Source of the DNA: a virus
DNA: 64,000 nucleotides
Virus record (IMG/VR): IMGVR_UViG_3300048809_000073
Location: 1 to 64,000 of that record
Reading direction: 5' to 3' (one strand)
Part shown: in pieces, positions 25,969 through 34,441 of the stretch
Layout of the letters: every line of letters starts with the position of its first letter
Position numbering within the stretch: position 1 is the first letter of the stretch
Translations under genes and position numbers: made by a program
The notes under the pieces: model-generated
What the model was told of the DNA's origin: nothing
Databases searched by the model: none
The model's input: only the letters and a program-made list of their open reading frames with translations

Positions 25969-26187
25969 ATGCAGGATTATTTAGGAAATCAAATAAATGT
26001 CGGAGATTATGTTTTTGGTGGATCGGGATACTGTCTTTATAAGGTGACAGCAGTTGATGAATTGGCAAAAATGCAAGTGGTTGAATTAGGTCGTACCGTA
26101 GAATACTCAGTAGCTCCCCGTCAATATGTAAGAATTTCTGAAGAAGATTTGACTCTATATTTTTTAAGCAAAGGATACAAAACATGA
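25969..26187 (+). CDS. Small SH3-like hypothetical protein, 72 residues
   Basis: INVGDYVFGGSGYCLYKVTAVDE followed by short strands suggests a small barrel such as SH3. No ribosome site; the promoter places +1 at the ATG. Convergent with the following nuclease gene. Function unknown. Confidence 0.5.
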   Translation: MQDYLGNQINVGDYVFGGSGYCLYKVTAVDELAKMQVVELGRTVEYSVAPRQYVRISEEDLTLYFLSKGYKT

Positions 26188-26195
26188 TTGATATA

Positions 26196-26942
26196 TTATT
26201 TTGTATACTGAATAAATTTTTTGATTAACTTGGGTATATTTGATTTTTCCCAATAGGGAATTTCTAATAATGGTATATTGGTCTTGATGCAATATTCTTT
26301 TTTGATAATATCTCGCAGTTTACATTCATTAAAAAGTTCAATTGCTGATTTGTGTTTACTGCCAAAAGAACACGGAACATAATGTTGTTTTCCTTGAAAT
26401 TCAATCAATCCAATTAGAGTTAAATTATTAAATATAGCAAAATCAAATGGAAGTGGTCGTTTATCACAACAAGTTGAAATTTTATATTGTGTTTGATATT
26501 TACAAGGTAAGCTTTCCAAAATTTCGCGAATTCTTATCTCATTTTTTGATAATGAACATTTTGGGCAACCTTGACCACTTAAATGTGAATTAGGAGTTTG
26601 ATTAAAATCGCCGTGTATATTACAAGTGATTTTAATTTTCTTTTTGTTATGAATGTATATAGTGTTTTTATATTGATATTGTTCTTTATGTACTAGCTTC
26701 GCGGCAGCTATAAATGACATTGTATTATTTGTTTTACTAATACTTTTCTTTTGGTGACCACAAATTGGACAACCTTGGCCTCGTAGATGGGCATTTGGTT
26801 GTTGCCAAAAGTAACCGTGTATTTTACAAGTAATACAAAGTTTAATATGAATGCCTTTATACTCTATGTTTTCGTATGACCATATGTAATTATGAATGGT
26901 ATTGGCTTTTTGAATGAATGTTTTGTTGGTGTAAATACGCAT
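26196..26942 (-). CDS. CPxHG-type zinc repeat homing endonuclease
   Basis: 248 residues from ATG 26942 (MRIYTNKTFIQKA) behind GAGG. Two repeat units (CKIHGYFWQQPNAHL...GCPIC and CNIHGDFNQTPNSHL...GCPKC), then the PD-(D/E)xK-like region (LPFDFAIF, LIEFQGKQHYV, then KKEYC). Paralog of the gene at 7413-8354, with two repeats instead of three. Inserted between accessory genes and the clamp gene, on the opposite strand. Confidence 0.68.
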   Translation of the reverse strand: MRIYTNKTFIQKANTIHNYIWSYENIEYKGIHIKLCITCKIHGYFWQQPNAHLRGQGCPICGHQKKSISKTNNTMSFIAAAKLVHKEQYQYKNTIYIHNKKKIKITCNIHGDFNQTPNSHLSGQGCPKCSLSKNEIRIREILESLPCKYQTQYKISTCCDKRPLPFDFAIFNNLTLIGLIEFQGKQHYVPCSFGSKHKSAIELFNECKLRDIIKKEYCIKTNIPLLEIPYWEKSNIPKLIKKFIQYTK

Positions 26943-27020
26943 AGCTGTTGCCTCGGATGGCGATAGAGCGATTGGGTGTTTTCTGCACCGCGAATCGCAT
27001 TTGTATTTAGTATATTTTTC

Positions 27021-27049
27021 TTGCTTTTTGTAGATGTTTGTGATAATAT
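27021..27049 (+). promoter_or_regulatory. Promoter for the sliding-clamp gene
   Basis: TTGCTT (27021-27026), 17-base spacer, TAATAT (27044-27049), then AAAGGA before ATG 27073. Confidence 0.55.
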
Positions 27050-27072
27050 ATTTGTAGTAAAAGGATATTATT

Positions 27073-27807
27073 ATGATTTTAGATGCATTAAAAGAAATAA
27101 TTGGATACACTCACGCCTTGGGATTTTTGGAACTTGTCAAGGTAACAGGTACAGATGAAACAACTGAATTGAATGCAATGGCCGCTGATAAGACTGTTGT
27201 ACTAAATTCAACTTTTGTTCAACCGGTGAAGGAATTGGAAGGTGTTTTTGGTTTGCATGACCTTGGTAAATTGAATACTATTTTGAATATTCCTGAATAT
27301 AAGGAAGGTGCTTCCATCACGGTAACTACCTTGGATGTAAATGGAACAAGTATGCCAACAGGTATTGCTTTTTCAAACGCCAAGAAGGATTTCAAAAACG
27401 AATATCGTTTTATGAGTCGTGATGTTGTTGAAATGCAACTTCCTGATAGACCAAGAAAAGATATTAAGTGGAATATTTCAATTCAACCAACTACCGCTGC
27501 AATCCAACGATTGAAGTATCAAGCGCAAGCCGCAGGATCAGCAACAAGTACATTTTCTGCAAAAGTAGAAAATCGAAATCTTATTTTTTCTCTTGGTGAT
27601 TACAGCACACATAGTGGAGAATTTGTTTTTCATAGCGATGTAGCTGGTGCGTTGAAAAATCCTCGTGAATGGCCGTTGGTTCACATTCAAGGAATTCTTG
27701 GATTGACGGGTGATAAGGTATTGGAAATTACTGACGCTGGTGCTATGCAGATTACAGTTACTACTGGTCAGGCAGTTCATCAATACACTATTCTGGCATC
27801 TGTGTAA
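27073..27807 (+). CDS. 45: DNA polymerase sliding clamp (T4 gp45-like)
   Basis: 244 residues, near T4 gp45 (228). LNSTFVQPVKELEGVFGLHDL and the FKNEYRFMSRDVVE region match the gp45 family of trimeric processivity clamps. T4 gp45 also activates late transcription, so it could serve the TAAATA promoters here. No gp44/gp62 clamp loader is seen in this window. Confidence 0.8.
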   Translation: MILDALKEIIGYTHALGFLELVKVTGTDETTELNAMAADKTVVLNSTFVQPVKELEGVFGLHDLGKLNTILNIPEYKEGASITVTTLDVNGTSMPTGIAFSNAKKDFKNEYRFMSRDVVEMQLPDRPRKDIKWNISIQPTTAAIQRLKYQAQAAGSATSTFSAKVENRNLIFSLGDYSTHSGEFVFHSDVAGALKNPREWPLVHIQGILGLTGDKVLEITDAGAMQITVTTGQAVHQYTILASV

Positions 27808-27878
27808 TAAATGACCTCAGAACCAAAAATCGGTGACTATGTAAATAAGAATGTGTTAGCAATGTTAGAGAGGTAATC

Positions 27879-28280
27879 ATGGGATTTTGGAAAAATTTTA
27901 TCAATGCTTGGAAGACAGCAAAAGAAGAAGAAAAGTGGAAGGCGCAGTTCAATAAAAAGAAAATTCCAAATGAACTACAAGCAGAAAAGGAAGAATTTAC
28001 TGCTAGAGGCGAACCGTGGGTTGGTATTTTGCGTATGGATGTTGATCCATCCGATCTTGCCAATGGTGCATTTGAACTTGATTGGAATCCTATTTTTGTT
28101 GCCCGTTTAGTGAAGGCTGGATATTCTGGTCGCGATGATCAAGCAATCGTTGATCAATGGTTCAATAGAATTTGTGAAAATGTTGTTGCTGGAACTTATG
28201 AGCAGGAAATTGCTGATCCAGAAAAAAGAAAACGAATTCAACGTAAGCAAATTACTGATGATTTTTCGGAGATGTCATAG
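27879..28280 (+). CDS. Conserved T4-like protein of unknown function
   Basis: 133 residues. EPWVGILRMDVDPSDLANG, then FELDWNPIFVARLVKAGY and YEQEIADPEKRKRI match a small protein common in marine T4-like phages next to replication genes. No enzymatic motif. Ribosome site GAGAGGTAA. A 21-codon ORF (27811-27876) lies directly upstream and may be a leader peptide, but support is weak. Confidence 0.6.
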   Translation: MGFWKNFINAWKTAKEEEKWKAQFNKKKIPNELQAEKEEFTARGEPWVGILRMDVDPSDLANGAFELDWNPIFVARLVKAGYSGRDDQAIVDQWFNRICENVVAGTYEQEIADPEKRKRIQRKQITDDFSEMS

Positions 28281-28288
28281 GAGATGTG

Positions 28289-28588
28289 ATGGGTGTATTA
28301 TTTAATTTGAATACAGAAGACCCAAATAATCCAGATGTATTGATTTTGGGTGGTGCAGGAACAGTAAGTTTGGATAGATTGAAGACACGAGTTATAGGAA
28401 GACTTACAGCAGTTCAGGATTCACTTCTTAGTGATTTGGATGAACCATTGCTTTGGGCTAGTGCGGCATATAAAATAGAGAATAGTGTTTTGAATGATTT
28501 GAAAACTATTATTGCTGCGAATGATGAACTGAAAATATTGAGAACCAGCAAAAGTGGAATAAAGAGTAGGGGCATCAAGAAACCATAA
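28289..28588 (+). CDS. Hypothetical protein, 99 residues
   Basis: MGVLFNLNTEDPNNPDV from ATG 28289 behind AGGAGA. Helical and charged, with a basic C-terminus (TSKSGIKSRGIKKP). The stop overlaps the next start (ATAATG), indicating an operon with the neighbours. Confidence 0.5.
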   Translation: MGVLFNLNTEDPNNPDVLILGGAGTVSLDRLKTRVIGRLTAVQDSLLSDLDEPLLWASAAYKIENSVLNDLKTIIAANDELKILRTSKSGIKSRGIKKP

Positions 28589-28995
28589 TGAACGATGAAG
28601 AATATCTTCGCAATAAGTGGCAACTTGTCACTTGCTATCAATTGTATGGATCAAGTTATCGCGGCCCAGAAAAATGGGCGGTAAATTTTGGGCTGGAACA
28701 ATTCACTGTGGAAGGCAATAAAGAGAAGTGTCTTGCAGCCGCCAGAGAATTTACTGAAAACAGAATTGAAGAAGTTCGTCAAACCAAATTGGATTTAGTT
28801 TTGCTGGAAAGTTATCAAATTGCTGTCACTGAACAATTGGGAGATTCGGTTTATATTGATTCTCGATTACGAGAAGATTTTATTATAATGCAAACAAAAG
28901 AAATTGTTCATCTATCCAGAATCACTCACCAAATAAATGAATATTTGGTTTCTATATCAAGATATTTGAAACTTGACTCTCCCGTTCTATCATGA
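28588..28995 (+). CDS. Hypothetical protein, 135 residues
   Basis: MNDEEYLRNKWQLVTCYQLYG followed by long amphipathic helices. No motif. The 3' end carries the -35 box and touches the -10 box of the exonuclease promoter. Confidence 0.5.
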   Translation: MNDEEYLRNKWQLVTCYQLYGSSYRGPEKWAVNFGLEQFTVEGNKEKCLAAAREFTENRIEEVRQTKLDLVLLESYQIAVTEQLGDSVYIDSRLREDFIIMQTKEIVHLSRITHQINEYLVSISRYLKLDSPVLS

Positions 28996-29001
28996 TATAA
29001 T
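28973..29001 (+). promoter_or_regulatory. Consensus promoter giving a leaderless exonuclease mRNA
   Basis: TTGACT (28973-28978), 17-base spacer, perfect TATAAT (28996-29001). ATG 29007 starts six bases after the -10 box, about where +1 is expected, so there is no room for a ribosome site. Confidence 0.75.
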
Positions 29002-29006
29002 TAGGT

Positions 29007-30011
29007 ATGAACAAATTTTTAATAGTTGATGCGTCACATCTTTTCTACAGGGCCAGATATGCGGTTCGCGGAACTGCCGATGAAAAGATTGGTATGGCGT
29101 TGCATATTTTGTTTACCAGTCTGAGCAAATCTTGGAGAACTCAAAAAACAAATCATATTGTGTTTGCTTTTGATGGCCATTCTTGGAGAAAAGATGAATA
29201 CAAACCATATAAGGCCAATCGCTCTGCAAAACGAGCCAAAGAAACACCTGCCCAAGTTGCCGAAGGAAAACTATTTTTTGAAGCGTTTGATATCTTTCAA
29301 GATTTTATCAAAACCAGAACCAATTGTACTGTTCTTGAAGACAGCATTCTTGAGGCTGATGATTTGATTGCTGGTTTCATACAATCGCATCCATTTGATG
29401 AGCATGTGATTGTTAGCCGTGATGGAGATTTTGAACAATTGATGGCACCTAATGTTGTCATTTACAATGGAATTGCAGATACTACAACTACTATGGCTGG
29501 CGTTTTTGATTACAAGGGAAAACCAGTAATTGAAAAGCGTACAGGGTTGATGAAGGCTGCTCCAAATCCAGAATGGAGTGTGTTTGAAAAATGTATGCGT
29601 GGTTGTTCTTCAGATAATATTTTCAGTGCATATCCTGGTATTCGTGAAAAGGGAACTAAAAAGAAACTTGGATTGGAAGACGCATTTGAAGATCGCCATA
29701 AACAAGGATTTGATTGGAGTTCAGTGATGCATCATCATTGGACTGACCCACAAGGTACAGAGCATAAGGTATTTGATGATTATCAAAGAAACAAAATACT
29801 TGTGGATTTGACAGCCCAACCTGATAGAATCAAAACAGCAATTTTTGAAACCATTGATAAATCTTGTGTGCCATTGAATAGACCACAGATTGGGTTATAT
29901 TTTTTGAAATTCTGTGGTAAATACGAGCTAACAAGGCTTAGTGATCAAGCCAACACATTTTCGCAATTACTGAGCGCTGCGTATCCAAATCATGGCCGAA
30001 AGACTGTCTAA
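29007..30011 (+). CDS. rnh: 5'-3' exonuclease / T4 RNase H-like (FEN family)
   Basis: 334 residues. FLIVDASHLFYRAR (D8), FAFDGHSWRKDEYKPYKANR, ILEADDLIAGF and VSRDGDFEQLM are the acidic metal sites of the flap-nuclease family, as in T4 RNase H, which removes RNA primers and flaps. A helix-three-turn region is less clear. It starts an operon with 29992 and 30399, overlapping the next gene by 20 bases. Confidence 0.82.
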   Translation: MNKFLIVDASHLFYRARYAVRGTADEKIGMALHILFTSLSKSWRTQKTNHIVFAFDGHSWRKDEYKPYKANRSAKRAKETPAQVAEGKLFFEAFDIFQDFIKTRTNCTVLEDSILEADDLIAGFIQSHPFDEHVIVSRDGDFEQLMAPNVVIYNGIADTTTTMAGVFDYKGKPVIEKRTGLMKAAPNPEWSVFEKCMRGCSSDNIFSAYPGIREKGTKKKLGLEDAFEDRHKQGFDWSSVMHHHWTDPQGTEHKVFDDYQRNKILVDLTAQPDRIKTAIFETIDKSCVPLNRPQIGLYFLKFCGKYELTRLSDQANTFSQLLSAAYPNHGRKTV

Positions 30012-30402
30012 ATCCGAGTGGGAGCAAAAGATCAAGGAAAAGATTATTGATTTCTTTGAAAATACGGATGTGAAGGAATTTACAGATAAGGATATGAAAG
30101 TGATGTGGTGGGTATCTCCTGTCAATACTGTAAGTGGTATGAGACTCACTGAGATGGGATATAATTGGTTTACCAAAGCCGGAATAGTGTTTCATAAATA
30201 TGAATGTAGTGTTCCAGCTTGGAACGGGGCGTTACTTTTGGGATTGAGTCGTATGCCGTGTCCATATTTTATTGAAAGTAGTAGTAAACTTGGCAATTTT
30301 GATGAACATTTTACTTTTTGCATTCCAGATGAAGAGTATGCAATGATGTTGATGTTTTTGAACAATGATCTTATTCAGTTTGCAAAAGGATTTTTGAGAT
30401 GA
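29992..30402 (+). CDS. Hypothetical protein, 136 residues
   Basis: MAERLSKSEWEQKIKEK; overlaps the exonuclease 3' end and the next start (ATGA). Mixed alpha/beta with tryptophans and cysteines (KVMWWVSPVNTVSG). Not recognised. Confidence 0.5.
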   Translation: MAERLSKSEWEQKIKEKIIDFFENTDVKEFTDKDMKVMWWVSPVNTVSGMRLTEMGYNWFTKAGIVFHKYECSVPAWNGALLLGLSRMPCPYFIESSSKLGNFDEHFTFCIPDEEYAMMLMFLNNDLIQFAKGFLR

Positions 30403-30887
30403 AATTATTCAGTGAATTTTTAGTAGAAGAAGTGGCTAAAACAAAAGACCATGGAACTTATGCGGCTTTATTGCCAACAAAAGAATGTAGAGAAAAATTA
30501 TATAAATGGATGGAAGAACAGAGTATTGCTCGTCTGGTTGATGTTGAGGATTATCATTGTACAATAGTATATTCAACAAAATCTGTTCCAGCAGTGGCAG
30601 ATATTCCTGTTGCGTTGCCGATCAAGGCAACTTGTAAAGAGTGGAAAGTTTTTGGTGATGATAAAATGCTTGTGCTTGTCTTGACTGCACCGAGAGCGCA
30701 AAAATTATTTGATAAAACCATCAAACTTGGTGCGGTATCTGATTATCCAGAGTATGTTCCACATATTACATTGGCTCTCAGGTATAGAGGCGAAGTGCCC
30801 AAAGAAGTTCCTGATTTTGAAATTGAATTTGTCAAATTCAAGGTTGGCACGATTGACGAGGATTTTTCATATAGCGACGATAAATAA
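30399..30887 (+). CDS. 2H phosphoesterase, Acb1-like, with capsid-targeting-like leader
   Basis: 162 residues. Two HxT motifs, H53-C-T55 (YHCTIVYS) and H122-I-T124 (VPHITLAL), define a 2H phosphoesterase. Size, spacing and the start GTYAALLPTKE fit phage Acb1 (T4 57B), which degrades the cyclic nucleotides that activate CBASS. A ligT/RNA-ligase-like 2H enzyme is the alternative. The leader MKLFSEFLVEE ends in L8-V-E10, like T4 internal-protein leaders, so it may be packaged and injected. Its start overlaps the previous stop (ATGA). Confidence 0.6.
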   Translation: MKLFSEFLVEEVAKTKDHGTYAALLPTKECREKLYKWMEEQSIARLVDVEDYHCTIVYSTKSVPAVADIPVALPIKATCKEWKVFGDDKMLVLVLTAPRAQKLFDKTIKLGAVSDYPEYVPHITLALRYRGEVPKEVPDFEIEFVKFKVGTIDEDFSYSDDK

Positions 30888-30917
30888 GAATGTAATAAAA
30901 TTTGACGATTCGCATAG

Positions 30918-30941
30918 AAAGAGGTCCGTTTGGACCTCTTT
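30918..30941 (+). terminator. Rho-independent terminator
   Basis: AAAGAGGTCC (30918-30927) pairs with GGACCTCTTT (30932-30941) around a 4-base loop. Ends the exonuclease-phosphoesterase operon. Confidence 0.75.
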
Positions 30942-30973
30942 ATGTATATGAAAACAAAGGGTTTATTTTTATC

Positions 30974-31002
30974 TTGACTTTTGGTTTGGGATTTGCTATA
31001 CT
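30974..31002 (+). promoter_or_regulatory. Sigma-70 promoter
   Basis: TTGACT (30974-30979), 17-base spacer, TATACT (30997-31002). It drives a ~140-base leader before the 35-residue ORF at 31147. I see no clear structure in the leader. Confidence 0.7.
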
Positions 31003-31146
31003 ATATTTGTAGTTGAGAAGAATCAACACAAGTAAACCCGCTTCATGATGGATAGCACTTAACTGAATCGTTTGGTGTATGGGGTTCAGGTAGATTATGA
31101 GATTGTAACGGGGCAATTTGTTTTGATTTGTAAATGAGAGGAAAAC

Positions 31147-31254
31147 ATGACCGTTCTGCTTGGATTGAGCATTGCAACTGTTGTAATGACTCCGATTTTG
31201 CTTTTGCAATACAAGTATCGTCTTGTACTGGCAAAGATTTCTACAAGAAAGTAA
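31147..31254 (+). CDS. 35-residue membrane peptide
   Basis: MTVLLGLSIATVVMTPILLL followed by a basic end (QYKYRLVLAKISTRK). One transmembrane helix with a positive C-terminus; GAGAGG ribosome site and its own promoter. Too short for family assignment. Confidence 0.5.
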   Translation: MTVLLGLSIATVVMTPILLLQYKYRLVLAKISTRK

Positions 31255-31274
31255 AGTTTTCCACAGATTTGCTA

Positions 31275-31303
31275 TTGACAAATATACCAAACCTTGCTAT
31301 TAT
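31275..31303 (+). promoter_or_regulatory. Sigma-70 promoter for the MoxR-like gene
   Basis: TTGACA (31275-31280), 17-base spacer, TATTAT (31298-31303); GAAAGGA ribosome site before ATG 31341. Confidence 0.78.
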
Positions 31304-31340
31304 AAAACAGTAGCAAGAAACCGAAAGGAAATTAAACATA

Positions 31341-32558
31341 ATGGCAACCCGTTCAGAAGCCGTAAACACGAGAGAAGAATTAACTATCAACGAACTCATC
31401 CCGCGTTTGAAGCGTTGTATGAGAGTTAAACTTCCTGCCTTTCTATGGGCTGGACCAGGTGTTGGTAAGTCGTCTATTATTCAGGCTTTAGCCAAGGAAG
31501 AGGGCGGTATCTGTTTTGATATGCGTCTCAGCCAAATGTCTCCTACTGACATTATCGGCATTCCTTATCTTGACAAGACTTTTGATCCTGTTACTGGCTT
31601 TGAGACAAGCCGTACCATGAAGTTTGCGCCTCCGTCTCGTCTTCCTTCTGAAGCAACTGCAAAGAAGTATAAGACTGTTGTTCTCTTTCTTGACGAAATG
31701 AATTCTGCACCGCCAGCAGTTCAGGCGGCTGCGTATGAACTCGTCCTTGATCGTCGTTGCGGCGATTATGTTCTCCCTGACAATTGCGTAGTTTTTGCGG
31801 CTGGAAACCGTGATAGTGACCGTGGCGTTACTTACCGCCTCGCCGCTCCGCTTGCAAACCGTCTGCTTCACTTTGATCTAAAGGTTGATTTTTTTAGCTG
31901 GCTTGACTGGGCGCTTGCGTCCAACATCCATTCTGATGTTATCGCATATATCACAACTAATAAGGGTGAATTGTACGATTTTGATCCGAACAGCGCAAGC
32001 AAGAGTTTTCCAACTCCCCGTTCTTGGGAGTTTGTAAGCAAGTTGCTTTCCACGGATACACCCGAAGATCCAATGTCAGACAGTGAAATTCGTAGTTTGG
32101 TTGGTTCTGCCGTTGGCGATGGTTCCGCAGTAAAGTATATGAATTTTCTCAAGGTTGGCAAGAATTTGCCGAAGGCTTGCGATATTCTGAGCGGCAAGGT
32201 GAAGGAAATCAAGACAAAGGAGATTTCCGCTCACTATCAACTGATCATCAACATGCTGTATGAGATGCGCGATTACTGGCATAGCAATACGACTTTGCTT
32301 GATTCGTTTACTGTCGTCGGCAACAACAAGAAGGTTCCGCAGAGAAAGTGGAACTCTCCAAAGTTGGAGACTGAGTGGGTGCGTATGTTTGATACTTTCA
32401 ACACCTTCATCATTGGTCAGATTTCTTTGGAAATCGGAATTATGGCAATGAGAATGGCAGTTTCAAACTACAACTTTTCGTCTAGTACTGATATGACGAA
32501 GTTGAAGACGTGGCCGAAAATGGCCGAGTGCTACTTCCCGTATATGAAGGAAGCATAA
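31341..32558 (+). CDS. MoxR-family AAA+ ATPase
   Basis: 405 residues. Walker A GPGVGKSS (38-45), Walker B VVLFLDEMNSAPP (~115), sensor AAGNRDSD and an arginine-containing LANRLLHFDL. MoxR ATPases work with VWA/MIDAS metalloproteins (RavA-ViaA type) as chaperone-like remodelling pairs; the VWA partner is the next gene at 32918. Codon use is somewhat GC-richer than the neighbours. Target unknown. Confidence 0.82.
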   Translation: MATRSEAVNTREELTINELIPRLKRCMRVKLPAFLWAGPGVGKSSIIQALAKEEGGICFDMRLSQMSPTDIIGIPYLDKTFDPVTGFETSRTMKFAPPSRLPSEATAKKYKTVVLFLDEMNSAPPAVQAAAYELVLDRRCGDYVLPDNCVVFAAGNRDSDRGVTYRLAAPLANRLLHFDLKVDFFSWLDWALASNIHSDVIAYITTNKGELYDFDPNSASKSFPTPRSWEFVSKLLSTDTPEDPMSDSEIRSLVGSAVGDGSAVKYMNFLKVGKNLPKACDILSGKVKEIKTKEISAHYQLIINMLYEMRDYWHSNTTLLDSFTVVGNNKKVPQRKWNSPKLETEWVRMFDTFNTFIIGQISLEIGIMAMRMAVSNYNFSSSTDMTKLKTWPKMAECYFPYMKEA

Positions 32559-32563
32559 TAGAA

Positions 32564-32853
32564 TCAACAGTTTAGGGGTAGTCGTAATGACTTAGCGATG
32601 TTCATAATTGGCCGCTATGGACTACCCCTAACCCAACCCTTTTCAACAGTTTAGGGGTGGCCTAGACCGCCGTAACAATGGTTTTGACTGAATTCTTGGT
32701 TACGGTGCCACTCTTATATTTTAGCTATCTGACCTGTAAATTAGCATTTCCAACTTACTGATTCTAAAGGGTCAAAAAAGTGGAATTCGACGTATTTGAG
32801 GCTCTAAGGGGTTTGGACGTGTCCTAGCATGGTTTTGAGTTAGAAACCCCTTA
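32564..32853 (+). ncRNA. Three-hairpin structured intergenic RNA
   Basis: The 359-base gap between the MoxR and VWA genes has no ORF but three long stem-loops. Stem 1: 32572-32583 with 32620-32631, 12 bp perfect. Stem 2: 32657-32661 with 32707-32711, extended by 32670-32676 with 32699-32705. Stem 3: 32805-32814 with 32844-32853, 10 bp, enclosing GGAC/GTCC. Stems 1 and 2 begin with the same 16-base direct repeat (32564-32579, 32643-32658). All three use AGGGG arms. None has a T-run, so simple terminators are unlikely. Confidence 0.6.
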
Positions 32854-32883
32854 AAACGGCATTTAGATCAGTTGTAAAAACAG

Positions 32884-32911
32884 TTGCTTTTTCCTATGAA
32901 AGTGGTATAAT
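32884..32911 (+). promoter_or_regulatory. Promoter giving a leaderless VWA-protein mRNA
   Basis: TTGCTT (32884-32889), 16-base spacer, perfect TATAAT (32906-32911). ATG 32918 starts seven bases after the -10 box. Confidence 0.68.
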
Positions 32912-32917
32912 AAGAAT

Positions 32918-34279
32918 ATGAGAAATAGCATCACTCCCGTAATCACAGCAGACCAAATCAATATGTTGACAATGGCGACTGCTAGTGCAGAAGACTTGAA
33001 GGCTCAGAAGGCTTGCCGTCTTACCGATGAACCAATTCCCAAAGATTTTCATAAGATAGTAGAAACCAAGATTATCAGGGCTCGTGTGAAGATGCTTTTC
33101 CAACAGCCGTTTTTTGGTACGCTTATTTCTCGTCTCCAAATTTTTCCTGCCGATTCTTGGCTTCCTACAATGGCCGTTGACGGCAAATATATGTATTACA
33201 ATCACGCTTTTGTGAATGCGCTTGAAATGGATGAATTGGTTTTCGTTCTTGCGCATGAAGTTTTGCATATGGTTTACGATCACATTTGCCGTACAACTGA
33301 TTATGGCATGGATCATCAGCTTGCAAATTGTGCGCAAGATTACATTGTCAATGATGAATTGATTCTTGCCAAGGTTGGCACATTCCCCACGACAGTTCCA
33401 GGATTGCACGATCTTAAATATCGTGGCTGGAGTAGTGAAAAGGTTTATGACGATCTTCTGAAAAAGCAGAAGAATGATCCGAACGCTGGAAAATCTCTTG
33501 ACGATATGCTTGACAAACTTTTGGATGAGCATCTCAACGGTAATAATTCCAGCAAAAGTAAAGATGGTAAGGAAGGCAACGGCCCTAGTCCTAGTGGCCC
33601 TGCAAAGATGACTGAAGAGGAGCGTAAGCAACTCAAGGCCGAACTCAAGCAGAATATCATCAATTCAGCAAATCTTACTGGAATTGGTAATCTTCCAGCG
33701 GGTGTTCAGCGACTCGTCAATGATTTGCTTGCACCAAAGATGAACTGGAAAGAATTACTTCAGTGCCAGCTTAACAGCATCGTTCCTGCCGATTACAGTT
33801 TTCTTCGCGTCAATCGTAAGGGATGGGATTTGGATTGCATACTTCCTGGTATGACTGAAATGCCAATGCTGAAGATTGCATGTGCTTTGGATATGTCTGG
33901 AAGTATTACACCGAAAATGGTTCAGGAATTTCTTTCAGAAGTTGCTGGAATCATGCAACAATATCCAATGTATGAGATTCGCGTTTTCTGTTTTGATACC
34001 AAGTGTTATGCAGATCAAACTTTTACCAGTGAAAATGGCGAAAATATTTGCTCTTACATTCCACTAGGTGGCGGCGGTACAGATGGTGGAGCAATCTTCC
34101 GCTATATGAAGGATGAAGGTTTTGTTCCTGAAAGGCTTGTAATCTTCACAGATGGTTATGTTGGCGACTTTGGCGATGAAAATTATTGCCCAACAGTTTG
34201 GATTCTCAAGGGTTCAAATGTGGTTCCTCCGTTTGGAATGCACGCTTACTTTGACGATAACACCACTGCCGATGAATAA
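32918..34279 (+). CDS. VWA-like metallopeptidase-domain protein (MoxR partner)
   Basis: 453 residues. The N-terminal half is the putative metallopeptidase domain usually found with VWA-like proteins (H113-E-V-L-H117 in LAHEVLHMVYDH). The C-terminal half is VWA-like with a MIDAS start D325-M-S327-G-S329 and LVIFTDGYVGDFGD. A charged Gly/Ser-rich linker (~205-235) joins them. It pairs with the MoxR ATPase upstream. The leaderless promoter suggests expression separate from MoxR. A strong terminator follows. Confidence 0.8.
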   Translation: MRNSITPVITADQINMLTMATASAEDLKAQKACRLTDEPIPKDFHKIVETKIIRARVKMLFQQPFFGTLISRLQIFPADSWLPTMAVDGKYMYYNHAFVNALEMDELVFVLAHEVLHMVYDHICRTTDYGMDHQLANCAQDYIVNDELILAKVGTFPTTVPGLHDLKYRGWSSEKVYDDLLKKQKNDPNAGKSLDDMLDKLLDEHLNGNNSSKSKDGKEGNGPSPSGPAKMTEEERKQLKAELKQNIINSANLTGIGNLPAGVQRLVNDLLAPKMNWKELLQCQLNSIVPADYSFLRVNRKGWDLDCILPGMTEMPMLKIACALDMSGSITPKMVQEFLSEVAGIMQQYPMYEIRVFCFDTKCYADQTFTSENGENICSYIPLGGGGTDGGAIFRYMKDEGFVPERLVIFTDGYVGDFGDENYCPTVWILKGSNVVPPFGMHAYFDDNTTADE

Positions 34280-34313
34280 GTTTCTCCATTAATTTGTTTT
34301 ACTTGTCCGACTT

Positions 34314-34346
34314 TTGACCCACTTTTACGAGTGGGTCAACTTTTTT
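34314..34346 (+). terminator. Rho-independent terminator
   Basis: TTGACCCACT (34314-34323) pairs with AGTGGGTCAA (34330-34339), loop TTTACG, then C and six T. Confidence 0.85.
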
Positions 34347-34401
34347 GTGTCAAAAACCAAATAATTATGAATTATAATTGCCTAATTTTTGTTTCCGATG
34401 C

Positions 34402-34407
34402 TAAATA
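34402..34407 (+). promoter_or_regulatory. Late-type promoter core TAAATA
   Basis: TAAATA about 35 bases before ATG 34442; a small hairpin (GCGTA/TACGC) and AGGAG ribosome site lie between. Confidence 0.4.
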
Positions 34408-34441
34408 CTTGCGCGTAGGAAAATACGCCAGGAGATTTACA

